From contig CAKSTF010000006.1 in NCBI GenBank assembly GCA_934491515.1, forward strand, positions 17,728 to 81,727: a DNA stretch of 64,000 nucleotides, read 5' to 3'. Shown here one piece after another: positions 8,399 to 17,526 of the stretch; position 1 is the stretch's first letter; the number at the start of each line of letters is the position of its first letter. The DNA comes from an uncultured Eubacteriales bacterium (GTDB taxonomy: Bacteria; Bacillota; Clostridia; Oscillospirales; Acutalibacteraceae). Under the pieces are notes generated by a model, which was not told the origin of the DNA, searched no databases, and was given only the letters and a program-made list of their open reading frames with translations. The position numbers and the translations under genes are program-made.

Positions 8399-9358
8399 AT
8401 GGTGAGCAAAAAAGTTAAGGACCCTACGCTTGCCTGTAACGCCAAAGGATACGCCTGGACAAAGTTCAAGCAAAGCTGGCAATTGCAGGTAATGCTTATT
8501 CTCCCGATGATATACTTGCTCATATTCCATTACGCGCCTATGTACGGTATGGTTATCGCTTGGAAAAACTACCGTGCGCGTGACGGAATCTGGGGAAGTG
8601 CGTGGGTAGGCTGGAAGAACTTCCAGGAATTCTTCGCATACTACAGATGGAAAATGCTTGTTAAGAACACGCTGGCTATTTCTTTCTATCAGTTGCTTGC
8701 AGGCTTCCCGATACCGATTTTGTTGGCGCTTGTGCTTCACGTTAACGAGCACAACGTTCTTAAAAAGATCACACAGAACGTATCCTACGTACCGCACTTC
8801 ATTTCAACGGTTGTTATGGTTGGTATACTCAATCAGGTATTTAACCCCGTTACCGGTATGTACGGTGCTGTGTGCAAACTGTTCGGCGTTATATCCCGTA
8901 CCGATATACGTTCAAGCGTGAAGGCTTTCCGCCATTTGTACGTTTGGTCCGGTATATGGCAGGCAATGGGCTGGGGCACCATTCTTTATATTGCGGCGCT
9001 CGCCGCGGTTTCGCCCGAACTTCACGAAGCCGCTAAAATTGACGGCGCTTCGCGTTGGCAGCGTGTACTGCACGTTGATATCCCCACCATTATGCCCACG
9101 GTTGCAATAATGCTTATTTTGCGCTGCGGCAGCATAATGTCGGTAGGTTACGAAAAAGTTTACCTTATGCAGAACTCCCTTAACATTAACAGGTCCGAAA
9201 TCATTTCTACATATGTGTACAAGTACGGTCTTGCTAAAAATAAGATGTCCTACGGTTCTGCGGTTTCGTTTATGAACTCGATAATAAACACCACTTTGAT
9301 CGTTACGGTTAACTTCCTTGCAGGCAAGTTCTCCGATGGCGAAGCAGGTCTGTTCTAA
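8399..9358 (+). CDS. Sugar ABC transporter permease, LplB-type
   Basis: The 319-residue membrane protein has about six hydrophobic segments. The first is MLILPMIYLLIFHYAPMYG, and the EAA loop is EAAKIDGASRWQRVLHVDIP near residue 220, which docks the ATPase. ATG 8399 lies 7 bases after AAAGG; the TTG at 8396 and the GTG at 8402 are alternatives. It forms the transmembrane channel with the next gene. No ATPase is encoded nearby, so a shared MsmK/UgpC-type ATPase elsewhere is expected for this class (established pattern). Confidence 0.9.
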   Translation: MVSKKVKDPTLACNAKGYAWTKFKQSWQLQVMLILPMIYLLIFHYAPMYGMVIAWKNYRARDGIWGSAWVGWKNFQEFFAYYRWKMLVKNTLAISFYQLLAGFPIPILLALVLHVNEHNVLKKITQNVSYVPHFISTVVMVGILNQVFNPVTGMYGAVCKLFGVISRTDIRSSVKAFRHLYVWSGIWQAMGWGTILYIAALAAVSPELHEAAKIDGASRWQRVLHVDIPTIMPTVAIMLILRCGSIMSVGYEKVYLMQNSLNINRSEIISTYVYKYGLAKNKMSYGSAVSFMNSIINTTLIVTVNFLAGKFSDGEAGLF

Positions 9359-9376
9359 GGGAGGTGCGGTCTTAAA

Positions 9377-10288
9377 ATGAGTATTTCTAAAAAACATCCC
9401 AACAAGATTAAGGATACAGTCGTTGACCGTACCCTTCAGGGCTTTACAACAGTCCTTATAGTAATTTTGCTTATTATCGTCGGCTATCCCGTTCTTTACG
9501 TTGTTTCCTGCTCTTTCTCGGGTGCTGCGGCTCTTAAGTCCGCGCGTGTATTCTTCTATCCCATAGATCCCACAATTGCAGGTTACAAGTTCGTATTCCA
9601 GTATAAAACGGTTTGGATCGGCTATCGCAACTCGCTGTTTTACACGGTTTTCGGTACACTTATCAATATGGTGCTTACGGTGCTTTGTGCATATCCGCTT
9701 TCAAAGTCGGATCTTCCCGGCAAGGGAATATACACAAAACTGCTTGTTTTCACAATGCTGTTTTCCGCCGGTATGATACCGAACTTCATTATCCGTTCAA
9801 AACTCGGCCTTGTTGACACCGTTTGGGCGATTCTTCTTGCAGGCGCACTCAGCGTTTACAATATGATGATTGTTCGTACTTCGTTTAAGTCGAGCATTCC
9901 GTCCGAACTTTTTGAAGCCGCTAAAATCGACGGCGCTTCGGATTTCAAATGTCTTACAAGCATTGCCATACCGCTTTCAAAGGCAACCCTTTCGGTTATC
10001 ACCCTTTACTATGCGGTTGGTCACTGGAACCAGTACTTCACCGCGATGATTTATCTGCGTAATAAAAACCTTTTCCCGTTGCAGATGTTCCTGCGTACTA
10101 TCCTTACTGCCGGTCAGACGATTGACGCCTCCACCGTTAGTGAAACGCTTCAGGCGCAGATAACAGAAGGTACACAGCAGATACAGTATGCCCTTATCGT
10201 TGTTTCCACCGTTCCTGTTCTTCTTCTTTACTTCGTAGTTCAGAAGTATTTTGAAAAAGGCGTTATGGTTGGTTCCGTTAAAGGCTGA
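9377..10288 (+). CDS. Sugar ABC transporter permease, LplC/YtcP-type
   Basis: The 303-residue protein is the second permease of the importer. It has an N-terminal membrane segment (TTVLIVILLIIVGYPVLYVV), about six hydrophobic stretches in all, and the EAA motif FEAAKIDGASDFKCLTSIAIP near residue 185. The C-terminus ENKG-type tail is replaced by GVMVGSVKG, normal for the family. It starts 18 bp after the first permease behind GGGAGG and ends in front of a strong terminator, which closes the operon. Confidence 0.9.
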   Translation: MSISKKHPNKIKDTVVDRTLQGFTTVLIVILLIIVGYPVLYVVSCSFSGAAALKSARVFFYPIDPTIAGYKFVFQYKTVWIGYRNSLFYTVFGTLINMVLTVLCAYPLSKSDLPGKGIYTKLLVFTMLFSAGMIPNFIIRSKLGLVDTVWAILLAGALSVYNMMIVRTSFKSSIPSELFEAAKIDGASDFKCLTSIAIPLSKATLSVITLYYAVGHWNQYFTAMIYLRNKNLFPLQMFLRTILTAGQTIDASTVSETLQAQITEGTQQIQYALIVVSTVPVLLLYFVVQKYFEKGVMVGSVKG

Positions 10289-10310
10289 TACAAACGAAAT
10301 AACTTCACTT

Positions 10311-10338
10311 AAGACCCGCTTTTACGCGGGTCTTTTTT
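10311..10338 (+). terminator. Rho-independent terminator of the sugar ABC operon
   Basis: AAGACCCGC (10311-10319) pairs perfectly with GCGGGTCTT (10326-10334) and is followed by further Ts. Confidence 0.9.
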
Positions 10339-10830
10339 TACGCGCCGAAAACGCGGCACAAACACTGCCTGCACCGTATTTTTTACATATTTGGCAAAAA
10401 ATTTGCATTGCACGGGCATTAAATTTATTTTAAAATATACTTGCAGGAAAGTATTTCAGAATAATATATTTTGTGTTTTTCACCGAAAAACAGAAGGATT
10501 TGTTTTTTATGTTCTGGCACTATCGTTTTCACATTATCATCGAAAAATAAATATTTTTTTAAGGGTCGCTGCAATTTTGTGAAAAATGCTGTAATTTTGC
10601 AAACCGTAATTGTTTGTTTTGCTTATAATGCAAAACTTTTAATTAAAAATTTGTGAATTATTTATTATATTTTTTGGCAAAAAGTATTGCTTTTGTCACA
10701 AAAATAGTATAAAATTGCTATACAAGTTATATATGTGTTTATGCGCCTTATGGGAATTTTTTTATTTCCGTCGGCCCGTACAAACACTGCTTGCATTTCC
10801 GTTTTTTCGGAACACAGGAGGGAATTATTT
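10339..10830. other. AT-rich intergenic region upstream of the first ceramidase/beta-helix unit
   Basis: This gap has no convincing gene; the short frames inside lack ribosome sites. It holds a 13-bp direct repeat with 20-bp period (GCTGCAATTTTGT at 10568, GCTGTAATTTTGC at 10588), an inverted repeat GTTTTGC/GCAAAAC (10616-10636) around TATAAT, and a 16-bp repeat ACAAACACTGCYTGCA at 10358 and 10780. A promoter probably lies in 10680-10735 (candidate TATAAA near 10706), but no spacing is ideal. Confidence 0.5.
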
Positions 10831-12309
10831 ATGAAAAAAGTGTTGGCTCTTTTTATGTGCCTTTGCATGGTAGCGTGTCTTGCTGCCTGCGGTAAAGGCG
10901 AAGATAAGAAGACAACAACCACCACGAAAGTTACCGTTAAAGACGATTACAAAGGTAAATTCCGTGTTGGTTTCGGCAGGGAATCGGTAATGCCGGAAGA
11001 ATCGGTACCGCTTGGCGGTTTCGGTGCTACTTCCAACCGCCTTTCCAACGGATACCTTAATGATATCTATGCGGACTGCACGGCAATTTCCGATCAGGAC
11101 AACAAAACGCTTTTGGTATTTGCGTATGACAGTGTAGGTTCCAACGCCAAATTCGGCAACGAACTTGTAACAACGATTTCAAAGGCGACGGGCGTACCGG
11201 AAGATAACATTATTATCAACCATTCACATTCGCACTCAACGCCCGATACGCGTAATACCGAACTCGGCACTATCCTTGAATATACGGCTTCGCTTCCCGC
11301 AATATTCGTAAAGGCTGCCGAAACAGCGCTTAACAGTCGTGTTCCGGCGAAAATGTATTACGGCGAAACCCAGGCGCAGGGCCTTAACTTTGTCCGTCAT
11401 TACTTTGCGCAGAACGCAGACGGCGGCGAAACCTTTGCCCTCGGCGACAACCATAAGGACTTAGGCTTTAAAGGCAAACTTCTCGGCCACACGACCGAGT
11501 CGGACCACACCGTTTTCACCGTTAAGTTTGAACGTGAAAATAACGAGAAGGACGTTTATTTGGTATCTTTCCGCGCGCATCCCACATTTACGGGCGGTTC
11601 TGCCAAGTATGATGTTTCTTCCGACTGGGTAGGTCCTTTGCGCGAAAACGTTGAAAAGGAACTTGACGCTTACTGTACATACTTACAGGGCGCGGCGGGC
11701 AACAACAACTCCAAAAGCCGTATTGCAGGTGAATCCCGTGCGGACTATTTCCGTGATCACGGTAAATATCTTGCCGAGTATGTTATAAATACCGCCAAGA
11801 ACCTTACAGAGGTTAAAACCGGCTCCATCGTTAACAAAACGTGGATTTATACGGGCGCTGTTAACCACGCCGACGACGGCAAGGTAGGTCTGGCACAGGT
11901 TGTTGCCAACTATTGGAACACGAGTTACGACGGCACCGGCGCTAAGAAACTTGCGGAAACCTACGGTATGGCGAGCCAGTATCACGCAAACGCAATAATC
12001 AACCGTTCAAAGATGGGTCAAACGCAGGATGTTAAACTTACATGCTTTGCCATAGGCGACCTTGCTTTCACGGGCGGTTCTTTCGAGCAGTTTGATACAA
12101 ACTCAAGATATATAATTGATAATTCACCTTATAAGTATACCATTCCGCTTGGTTACACCGGTTATCAGCAGGGTTACATTCCCTCTAAGTTCGCTTTTGA
12201 GTACGGTTGCTATGAATCCGACACCACGGCATTTGTAGCCGGCACGGGCGAGGACATAGCAAACGACCTGCTCGCAAAACTGAACGACGCTAAAAAACTT
12301 TCTAAATAA
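10831..12309 (+). CDS. Secreted lipoprotein of the neutral/alkaline ceramidase family, copy 1
   Basis: ATG 10831 follows AGGAGGGAA and gives a 492-residue lipoprotein (signal ending LAACGKG). The body begins GKFRVGFGRESVMPEE, then PLGGFGATSNRLSNG, matching the start of neutral ceramidases. The zinc-site motif is NHSHSHSTPDT near residue 130 (family THTHSGP), and the second metal His is probably in SFRAHPTFTGG near residue 252. Ceramidases hydrolyse the amide bond of N-acyl sphingosine; the substrate here may differ. The protein is shorter than the roughly 650-700 aa of canonical enzymes and seems to lack the C-terminal Ig-like domain. The giant beta-helix gene follows 22 bp later. The unit is duplicated at 17527-23591. 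Confidence 0.82.
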   Translation: MKKVLALFMCLCMVACLAACGKGEDKKTTTTTKVTVKDDYKGKFRVGFGRESVMPEESVPLGGFGATSNRLSNGYLNDIYADCTAISDQDNKTLLVFAYDSVGSNAKFGNELVTTISKATGVPEDNIIINHSHSHSTPDTRNTELGTILEYTASLPAIFVKAAETALNSRVPAKMYYGETQAQGLNFVRHYFAQNADGGETFALGDNHKDLGFKGKLLGHTTESDHTVFTVKFERENNEKDVYLVSFRAHPTFTGGSAKYDVSSDWVGPLRENVEKELDAYCTYLQGAAGNNNSKSRIAGESRADYFRDHGKYLAEYVINTAKNLTEVKTGSIVNKTWIYTGAVNHADDGKVGLAQVVANYWNTSYDGTGAKKLAETYGMASQYHANAIINRSKMGQTQDVKLTCFAIGDLAFTGGSFEQFDTNSRYIIDNSPYKYTIPLGYTGYQQGYIPSKFAFEYGCYESDTTAFVAGTGEDIANDLLAKLNDAKKLSK

Positions 12310-12331
12310 TTATTAAGGAGGGAAAGACTCA

Positions 12332-15300
12332 ATGAAGAAAACAGGTTTTAAAAAGTTTCTGCTTTCTAAGTGGACGCTTATTATAGCGGCCGTGCTTGTG
12401 GTTGCTGCCGCAGGTACCGTTACCGCGCTTAACTGGAACAACTGGTTCGGTAAAACGGAAGATACCGCGGTTGTTGCATCAAAAGATATTTTCTGGAACG
12501 TTGACAGGGACGAATATGCATACAAATCAGATTCCTTTACTTCTTCCCGTGTTCCCGATAAGGACGATGGTTACTACCACGTTCTGTTTTCAAACGTAAC
12601 ACAGCAGGGCCGTGCGGTTACGCGCCGTGTTGCGGATAAAAAGGTAGTTGACAAAATAGATAGACTCCGTGCAATGGGTCTTAAGTTTGACGATAAGGGC
12701 ATTGTTGTTGATGTTATTCCGCTTGAAGAACTCGGCGACACCATTTCGGTAAAACGCGGCTACGTTGTAGAGACCAAAGAGGACGGCACAACCGTTGAAA
12801 TAGACACATCCGAATCTTTGGACGGCGTAAGATATTCCGTTAAGGTTCCCGCGCTTGCTCTTCGTGTTGACGTTTGCGGCGCTACCGGCTCTGTTGGCAA
12901 AACGCTTGAAGGCAACCTTGAAGAGGGCGACTGCATCTGGGCTATTTCCGATAAAAAGGACAATATCAGATACGTATTCCTTACAAACCGTACGGTTGTA
13001 GGCACCCTTTACTGGAACAAGACCCGTCAGTACGATTCAAAACTGATGAAAACCAAGCGTACTCCCGATGCGGACGGTTACTATTCCTTTGAACTTGCAG
13101 CCAACGGCACGTGCGAAGTTTATAAAACAAAGGACATTAAAATAGCCAACCAGATGGACGCACAGGCTGCACGCACCTTCGGTCTTGAGGTTGGAGAAGG
13201 CAATATAATCACGGCGTACAAATCCGTTCGTGATACCACCGGCGGCAACGGATTCGGTTCTTGGTATAATATCACCGAAATTAACGATAAAAAGGTAACT
13301 GCAGTTAAATATGCAAAAGGTAACGATACCGGCACAACCATTACCGGCACGCTTGCCAACAAATGCCATGTATATGACGTTACTGATCTTCCCGGTACAA
13401 CTTACGGCGCTGTTACCGAACTAAAGGTAGGCGACCAGATTCAGGGCTGGAAAAACAGCAAAGCCCAGATTTGCTACATCTTCGTTTTAGGCGGCAGAAC
13501 GGTTGATTCCGATATGTATTGGAACACCTCCCGCAAATGGAGCAGCGGCAAATGGACCAGAACAGCCGAAGCCGATGGCAGATATGTATTTAAACTCGGT
13601 GTGGCTTCAAAGGGCACAATCCAGGAATTCTGGACCCGCGACGCTAAACTTGCGCAGGAACTTGACGAAAAGTACCCTGGACAGTGTTTCGGCCTTAAAC
13701 TTAACGGCAACCAGATAATTGGTCACTATACGGCAGCGCAGGTTTCAGGCGGCGCTTCCTGGGGTTCGTGGTACGATATAACCTCTAAGGATGGAAATAA
13801 ACTTCACGCAAAGAAGATTGCTTCCGGCAGCGACAAGGGCACCGAGATTGACGGCGAACTTGCAGACAAGTGCTATATTATCAACACTCAGGACGGCTGC
13901 AAGCAGACCACCGTTGACGTAGGCGACCGTGTTCACGGTATGCGCAACAACATCGGTAAGGTATCTTACCTCTTTATTATAAACAAAGCACCCAAGGTTG
14001 TTAAAACTTCGTATTGCCAGCACTGCGGCAAAAATGTTGCGTGGTATGGCTTTGGCGGCGGTACTTCCACAAAAGACGGCGCACACTATGTGCTTCTTGA
14101 TGATATCAAACTTGAATCCCAGTTCAATGTCGGTGCTACCGGAAATACTACAACGAAGTACACCGTAACCGATAATGTTCTTGACCTTGCAGGTCACAAA
14201 CTCACAGGTAAAATCCGTACTATCGCAGTTCAGAGAATGTGCAAACTTTCGATTATGGACTCTGTAGGCGGCGGCGTTATAACTTCCTCTAATACCGAAG
14301 TTTCCGATATGGGTCTCGGTGTTTGGGCAAGAGAATCTTCCACCGTTGATATGTACGGCGGTACGATTGATATGACCGGCGTTAAGAACAACGGTTTCTA
14401 CGGCACAAGCGTTGCCGTACTTAACGGCGCTACGTTCAATCTGCGCGGCGGCACCATAAAGGGCGGTACTTCGCTTACTGTTAAGGGCGTTAGGTCCGAC
14501 GGTAAGGATACCGATCCGATACGCGGTTGGGGCGGCAACGTTTACGTTGGCGGTAATGCCACATTCAATATGTCCGGCGGTACAATAACCGGCGGTACGG
14601 CAGGCCTCGGCGGCAACATATTTGCCGGTTCAAACTCCGTGTTCAACCTCTCCGGCGGCGTTATCGAAGGCGGTAAAGCGGTAGGTACGCCCAGAACAAC
14701 AGCCGGCGGCACCGAATACTCGTTCGGTATTAACGGCGGTAATATGTATACAGAAGGTAAGATTAACATTACCGGCGGTACCATTAAGGGCGGCTATGCT
14801 AAGGGCACAGGCGATTATTATGAAGCAGGCGGCGGTAACGTAGCACTCTTCCACAGCGGCACGCTCACAATGTCAGGCGGCTCGGTAGAGGACGGCGTTT
14901 CCACCAACGGCGGTAACTTCTATGTTTACAACAGCACCAACGCTTCCGTAATTTCGGGCGGTACCGTAAAGGGCGGCAGCGCTGAAAGACTTGCCAACGA
15001 CGGGCAAAAGATTAACGGCGGCAACAACACCAACGGTTGGGGCGGCAACGGCGGTAACTTCTACGTTATGGGCGGCAAACTTGACATTAAGGACGAAGGC
15101 GTTATCGAAGGAGGTAAGGCCAACGGCAGCAACGGCGGCGGCGGTAACATTGCGCTTCGCAACAGAAATGCAACAGTCAGCGGCGTCGTTAATATGTCCG
15201 GCGGTACCATAAAGAACGGTACTTCCGTTACAAACAAAGCCGGCGCTAACCTTGTTGTATACAACGCAACAAACGTTAATTTCAAAATGTCCGGCGGCAC

Positions 15301-17155
15301 TATCGAAGGTTACGTTCTCTTTAACAAGGGTACGTTTACCGTAAGCGACACTGCCAAGATCACAGGCGGCGCACCCAACCTTACCATAGTAAACGATAAG
15401 ATTGTTGTAGGCGCACTTACCGACGGTGCAAACATCGGCATCACCGCTTCGGGCAAATTCTCCGATACGGGCGCAGAGTATAAGAAGTACTTCACTTCCG
15501 ACGACGCTGACCTCCAGGTAGTTGAAGATAACGGCGGTCTTAAACTTTTAAGCAGCCATTCGCACTATGCTTGCGGCAAGCCCGAGGGCACTACCGACGA
15601 AATAAAGGGTCACAGCCACAAGGACGAAAAGGTTATTTACTATGCTCCGCTTACGCAGGAAATGATAAAGAATACCTACGGCAACAAACTTCCGCTTTCC
15701 GGCAGTTTCTACCTTAAAGAAGATATAACCGTAACATCTCAGGCAAATCTTGAAGATAACTTTGATATTTGCTTTAACGGTCACACGATAACGGTAAGCA
15801 CCAATAACAGACTTATGCTTTTGGGCTACAAAGTTTCCGATACCAAAGATACGGTTGTAAACTTCACCGACTGCGTAGGTAACGGCGGCGTTAAAAAGAC
15901 GCTTGCAAAAGGCACAAACTCCGGCGCTATCATTCAGCGTAATGATAAAAACGACAAGGGCAAGGAAACAGGCGTAGAGGTTAACTTCTATGGAGGTAAG
16001 TTTGATGCATCCGCGCACAAATCCACCGCTGCGGCTACACTTTTCCAGCTTGACTGTTCGGCTAATAAGAAGGATAAGGGAACTGTAAACATTTACGACG
16101 GCGAGTTTATAGGCGGTATTACAACAAATTCTTCAGGCTCTATAAGACTTATCCGTTCTACAGTACTTAATATGTACGGCGGCACAATAAAGGGTGGCAC
16201 CGCAACAATTGGCGGTAACGTAAATGTATCAAACGGCACAACCTTTAACCTTAAAGGCGGCATCGTAGAAGGCGGTAAGGCAGTAGGTACTGCCAAAACT
16301 TCCGGCGGTATCAGCTATTCCGATACGGTTTACGGCGGCAACATTCATGTTGAAGGCACGCTTAACATTGACGGCGGCACTGTAAAGGGCGGCGTTTCCA
16401 AGTCCGTAGGCGACTACAAAGAAGCATTCGGCGGAAACATCACCATAATGACCACCGGTAAATTCAATATGAAGAGCGGCGAAGTGCTTGACGGTACAGC
16501 CACCAACGGCGGTAATATCTCCTTTAACAGCAATACCACTGCTGCCGAAATCAGCGGCGGTACGATTAAGGGCGGTAAAGCGGTTAGACTTTCAAACGAC
16601 AACAAAGTCGGTTCCACCAACGGTTGGGGCGGCAACGGCGGTAACATTGTAGTTTACGGCGGCAACCTTAACCTTAAGGGCGGCAATATTGAAGACGGTA
16701 ATGCAGCAGGCAGCAACGGCGGCGGCGGTAACATATTCGTCCGCATCTCAAGCGGTACCAATTACGGTAAACTTGTAATGTCCGGCGGTACTGTTAAGGG
16801 CGGTATTTCCGCAACCGACAAGGCAGGAGCAAACCTTGTTGTAACCAACAATGACAATACTGCTTTTGAAATGTCCGGCGGTACTATTGAAGGCTATGCG
16901 TTCCTTAGACAGGGCAAATTTACGGTAAGCGGAACTGCCAAGATTACAGGCGGCGACACAAACCTTAAGATTGCTTCCGGAAAGAAGATTACCGTAGGCG
17001 AACTTAAAGACGGCGCTAAGATCGGCATAACCATGGCGGCAGCACCCGGCAAGTTTGCCGACGCAGGCAAAGACGCTATCGGTTACTTTACTTCTGATAA
17101 CGAACTGTACAATGTATCTGTAGACGGCGGCGGACTTGCGCTTACAGTAAAGTAA
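12332..17155 (+). CDS. Giant membrane-anchored repeat-module/beta-helix surface protein, copy 1
   Basis: A 1607-residue protein behind GGAGGG. A single hydrophobic segment (about residues 13-33, ending TVTALNWNNWF) anchors it as an uncleaved signal. Residues about 50-560 hold three copies of a module of about 170 residues. Each opens with a [YF]WNxxR-like strand, then RxPDxxGYYxF, and closes with a VGDxIxG..N segment. Near residue 562 YCQHCGK gives a CxxC knuckle. Residues about 575-1070 and 1090-1605 are two related beta-helix domains built from MSGGTIKGGT and GGNxY turns, resembling pectate-lyase-like solenoids. There is no LPxTG or peptidase motif. The module family is unfamiliar to me. 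The pairing with a ceramidase-like lipoprotein suggests a shared extracellular task. Confidence 0.8.
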   Translation: MKKTGFKKFLLSKWTLIIAAVLVVAAAGTVTALNWNNWFGKTEDTAVVASKDIFWNVDRDEYAYKSDSFTSSRVPDKDDGYYHVLFSNVTQQGRAVTRRVADKKVVDKIDRLRAMGLKFDDKGIVVDVIPLEELGDTISVKRGYVVETKEDGTTVEIDTSESLDGVRYSVKVPALALRVDVCGATGSVGKTLEGNLEEGDCIWAISDKKDNIRYVFLTNRTVVGTLYWNKTRQYDSKLMKTKRTPDADGYYSFELAANGTCEVYKTKDIKIANQMDAQAARTFGLEVGEGNIITAYKSVRDTTGGNGFGSWYNITEINDKKVTAVKYAKGNDTGTTITGTLANKCHVYDVTDLPGTTYGAVTELKVGDQIQGWKNSKAQICYIFVLGGRTVDSDMYWNTSRKWSSGKWTRTAEADGRYVFKLGVASKGTIQEFWTRDAKLAQELDEKYPGQCFGLKLNGNQIIGHYTAAQVSGGASWGSWYDITSKDGNKLHAKKIASGSDKGTEIDGELADKCYIINTQDGCKQTTVDVGDRVHGMRNNIGKVSYLFIINKAPKVVKTSYCQHCGKNVAWYGFGGGTSTKDGAHYVLLDDIKLESQFNVGATGNTTTKYTVTDNVLDLAGHKLTGKIRTIAVQRMCKLSIMDSVGGGVITSSNTEVSDMGLGVWARESSTVDMYGGTIDMTGVKNNGFYGTSVAVLNGATFNLRGGTIKGGTSLTVKGVRSDGKDTDPIRGWGGNVYVGGNATFNMSGGTITGGTAGLGGNIFAGSNSVFNLSGGVIEGGKAVGTPRTTAGGTEYSFGINGGNMYTEGKINITGGTIKGGYAKGTGDYYEAGGGNVALFHSGTLTMSGGSVEDGVSTNGGNFYVYNSTNASVISGGTVKGGSAERLANDGQKINGGNNTNGWGGNGGNFYVMGGKLDIKDEGVIEGGKANGSNGGGGNIALRNRNATVSGVVNMSGGTIKNGTSVTNKAGANLVVYNATNVNFKMSGGTIEGYVLFNKGTFTVSDTAKITGGAPNLTIVNDKIVVGALTDGANIGITASGKFSDTGAEYKKYFTSDDADLQVVEDNGGLKLLSSHSHYACGKPEGTTDEIKGHSHKDEKVIYYAPLTQEMIKNTYGNKLPLSGSFYLKEDITVTSQANLEDNFDICFNGHTITVSTNNRLMLLGYKVSDTKDTVVNFTDCVGNGGVKKTLAKGTNSGAIIQRNDKNDKGKETGVEVNFYGGKFDASAHKSTAAATLFQLDCSANKKDKGTVNIYDGEFIGGITTNSSGSIRLIRSTVLNMYGGTIKGGTATIGGNVNVSNGTTFNLKGGIVEGGKAVGTAKTSGGISYSDTVYGGNIHVEGTLNIDGGTVKGGVSKSVGDYKEAFGGNITIMTTGKFNMKSGEVLDGTATNGGNISFNSNTTAAEISGGTIKGGKAVRLSNDNKVGSTNGWGGNGGNIVVYGGNLNLKGGNIEDGNAAGSNGGGGNIFVRISSGTNYGKLVMSGGTVKGGISATDKAGANLVVTNNDNTAFEMSGGTIEGYAFLRQGKFTVSGTAKITGGDTNLKIASGKKITVGELKDGAKIGITMAAAPGKFADAGKDAIGYFTSDNELYNVSVDGGGLALTVK

Positions 17156-17186
17156 TCCGATTAAACAGATTTCATAATATCTGCTT

Positions 17187-17225
17187 ACAGCAGGGAAACA
17201 GCAATGTTTTCCTGCTGTTTTTTTG
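17187..17225 (+). terminator. Terminator of the first ceramidase/beta-helix unit
   Basis: ACAGCAGGGAAACA (17187-17200), loop GCAA, TGTTTTCCTGCTGT (17205-17218, one G-U pair), then a run of seven Ts. Confidence 0.9.
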
Positions 17226-17357
17226 TCTTTTTTACACCGGATAATTTTTACAACAACTTAAACAAATGCCAAAAGTTTATTTAAGTAATATTGCACAATG
17301 TATATATTTTTTTACTACTTAACAGCAATTTATAATAATTTTTCCAAACATTATCAT

Positions 17358-17386
17358 TTGTATTTGTGCATGTTTCATGTTATAAA
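17358..17386 (+). promoter_or_regulatory. Promoter of the second ceramidase/beta-helix unit
   Basis: TTGTAT (17358-17363), a 17-bp spacer and TATAAA (17381-17386) lie about 140 bp before the lipoprotein start. The rest of the 371-bp gap 17156-17526 is AT-rich and, apart from the terminator at 17187, shows no gene. Confidence 0.6.
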
Positions 17387-17526
17387 AGTATTGTAAAAAC
17401 ATATTAAAGTGCGCCATACTATCTTGCGATTTGATTGTGCAGTTTGCATTAAAATATCAAGTTTGCGATAAAGGCGTTACTTTACTACCCCCCGAAATGT
17501 GTAGTAGAAAGAAAGGCAGGAAAATT

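Noticed and set aside
10391..10656. Small rightward frames in the AT-rich gap
   Set aside because: No ribosome sites, no family features, and compositions typical of chance frames in AT-rich DNA.
14360..17155. Many short GGCGGTA-like DNA repeats that could suggest a CRISPR or repeat array
   Set aside because: They encode the glycine turns of the beta-helix, are irregular in spacing, and lie in an open frame.
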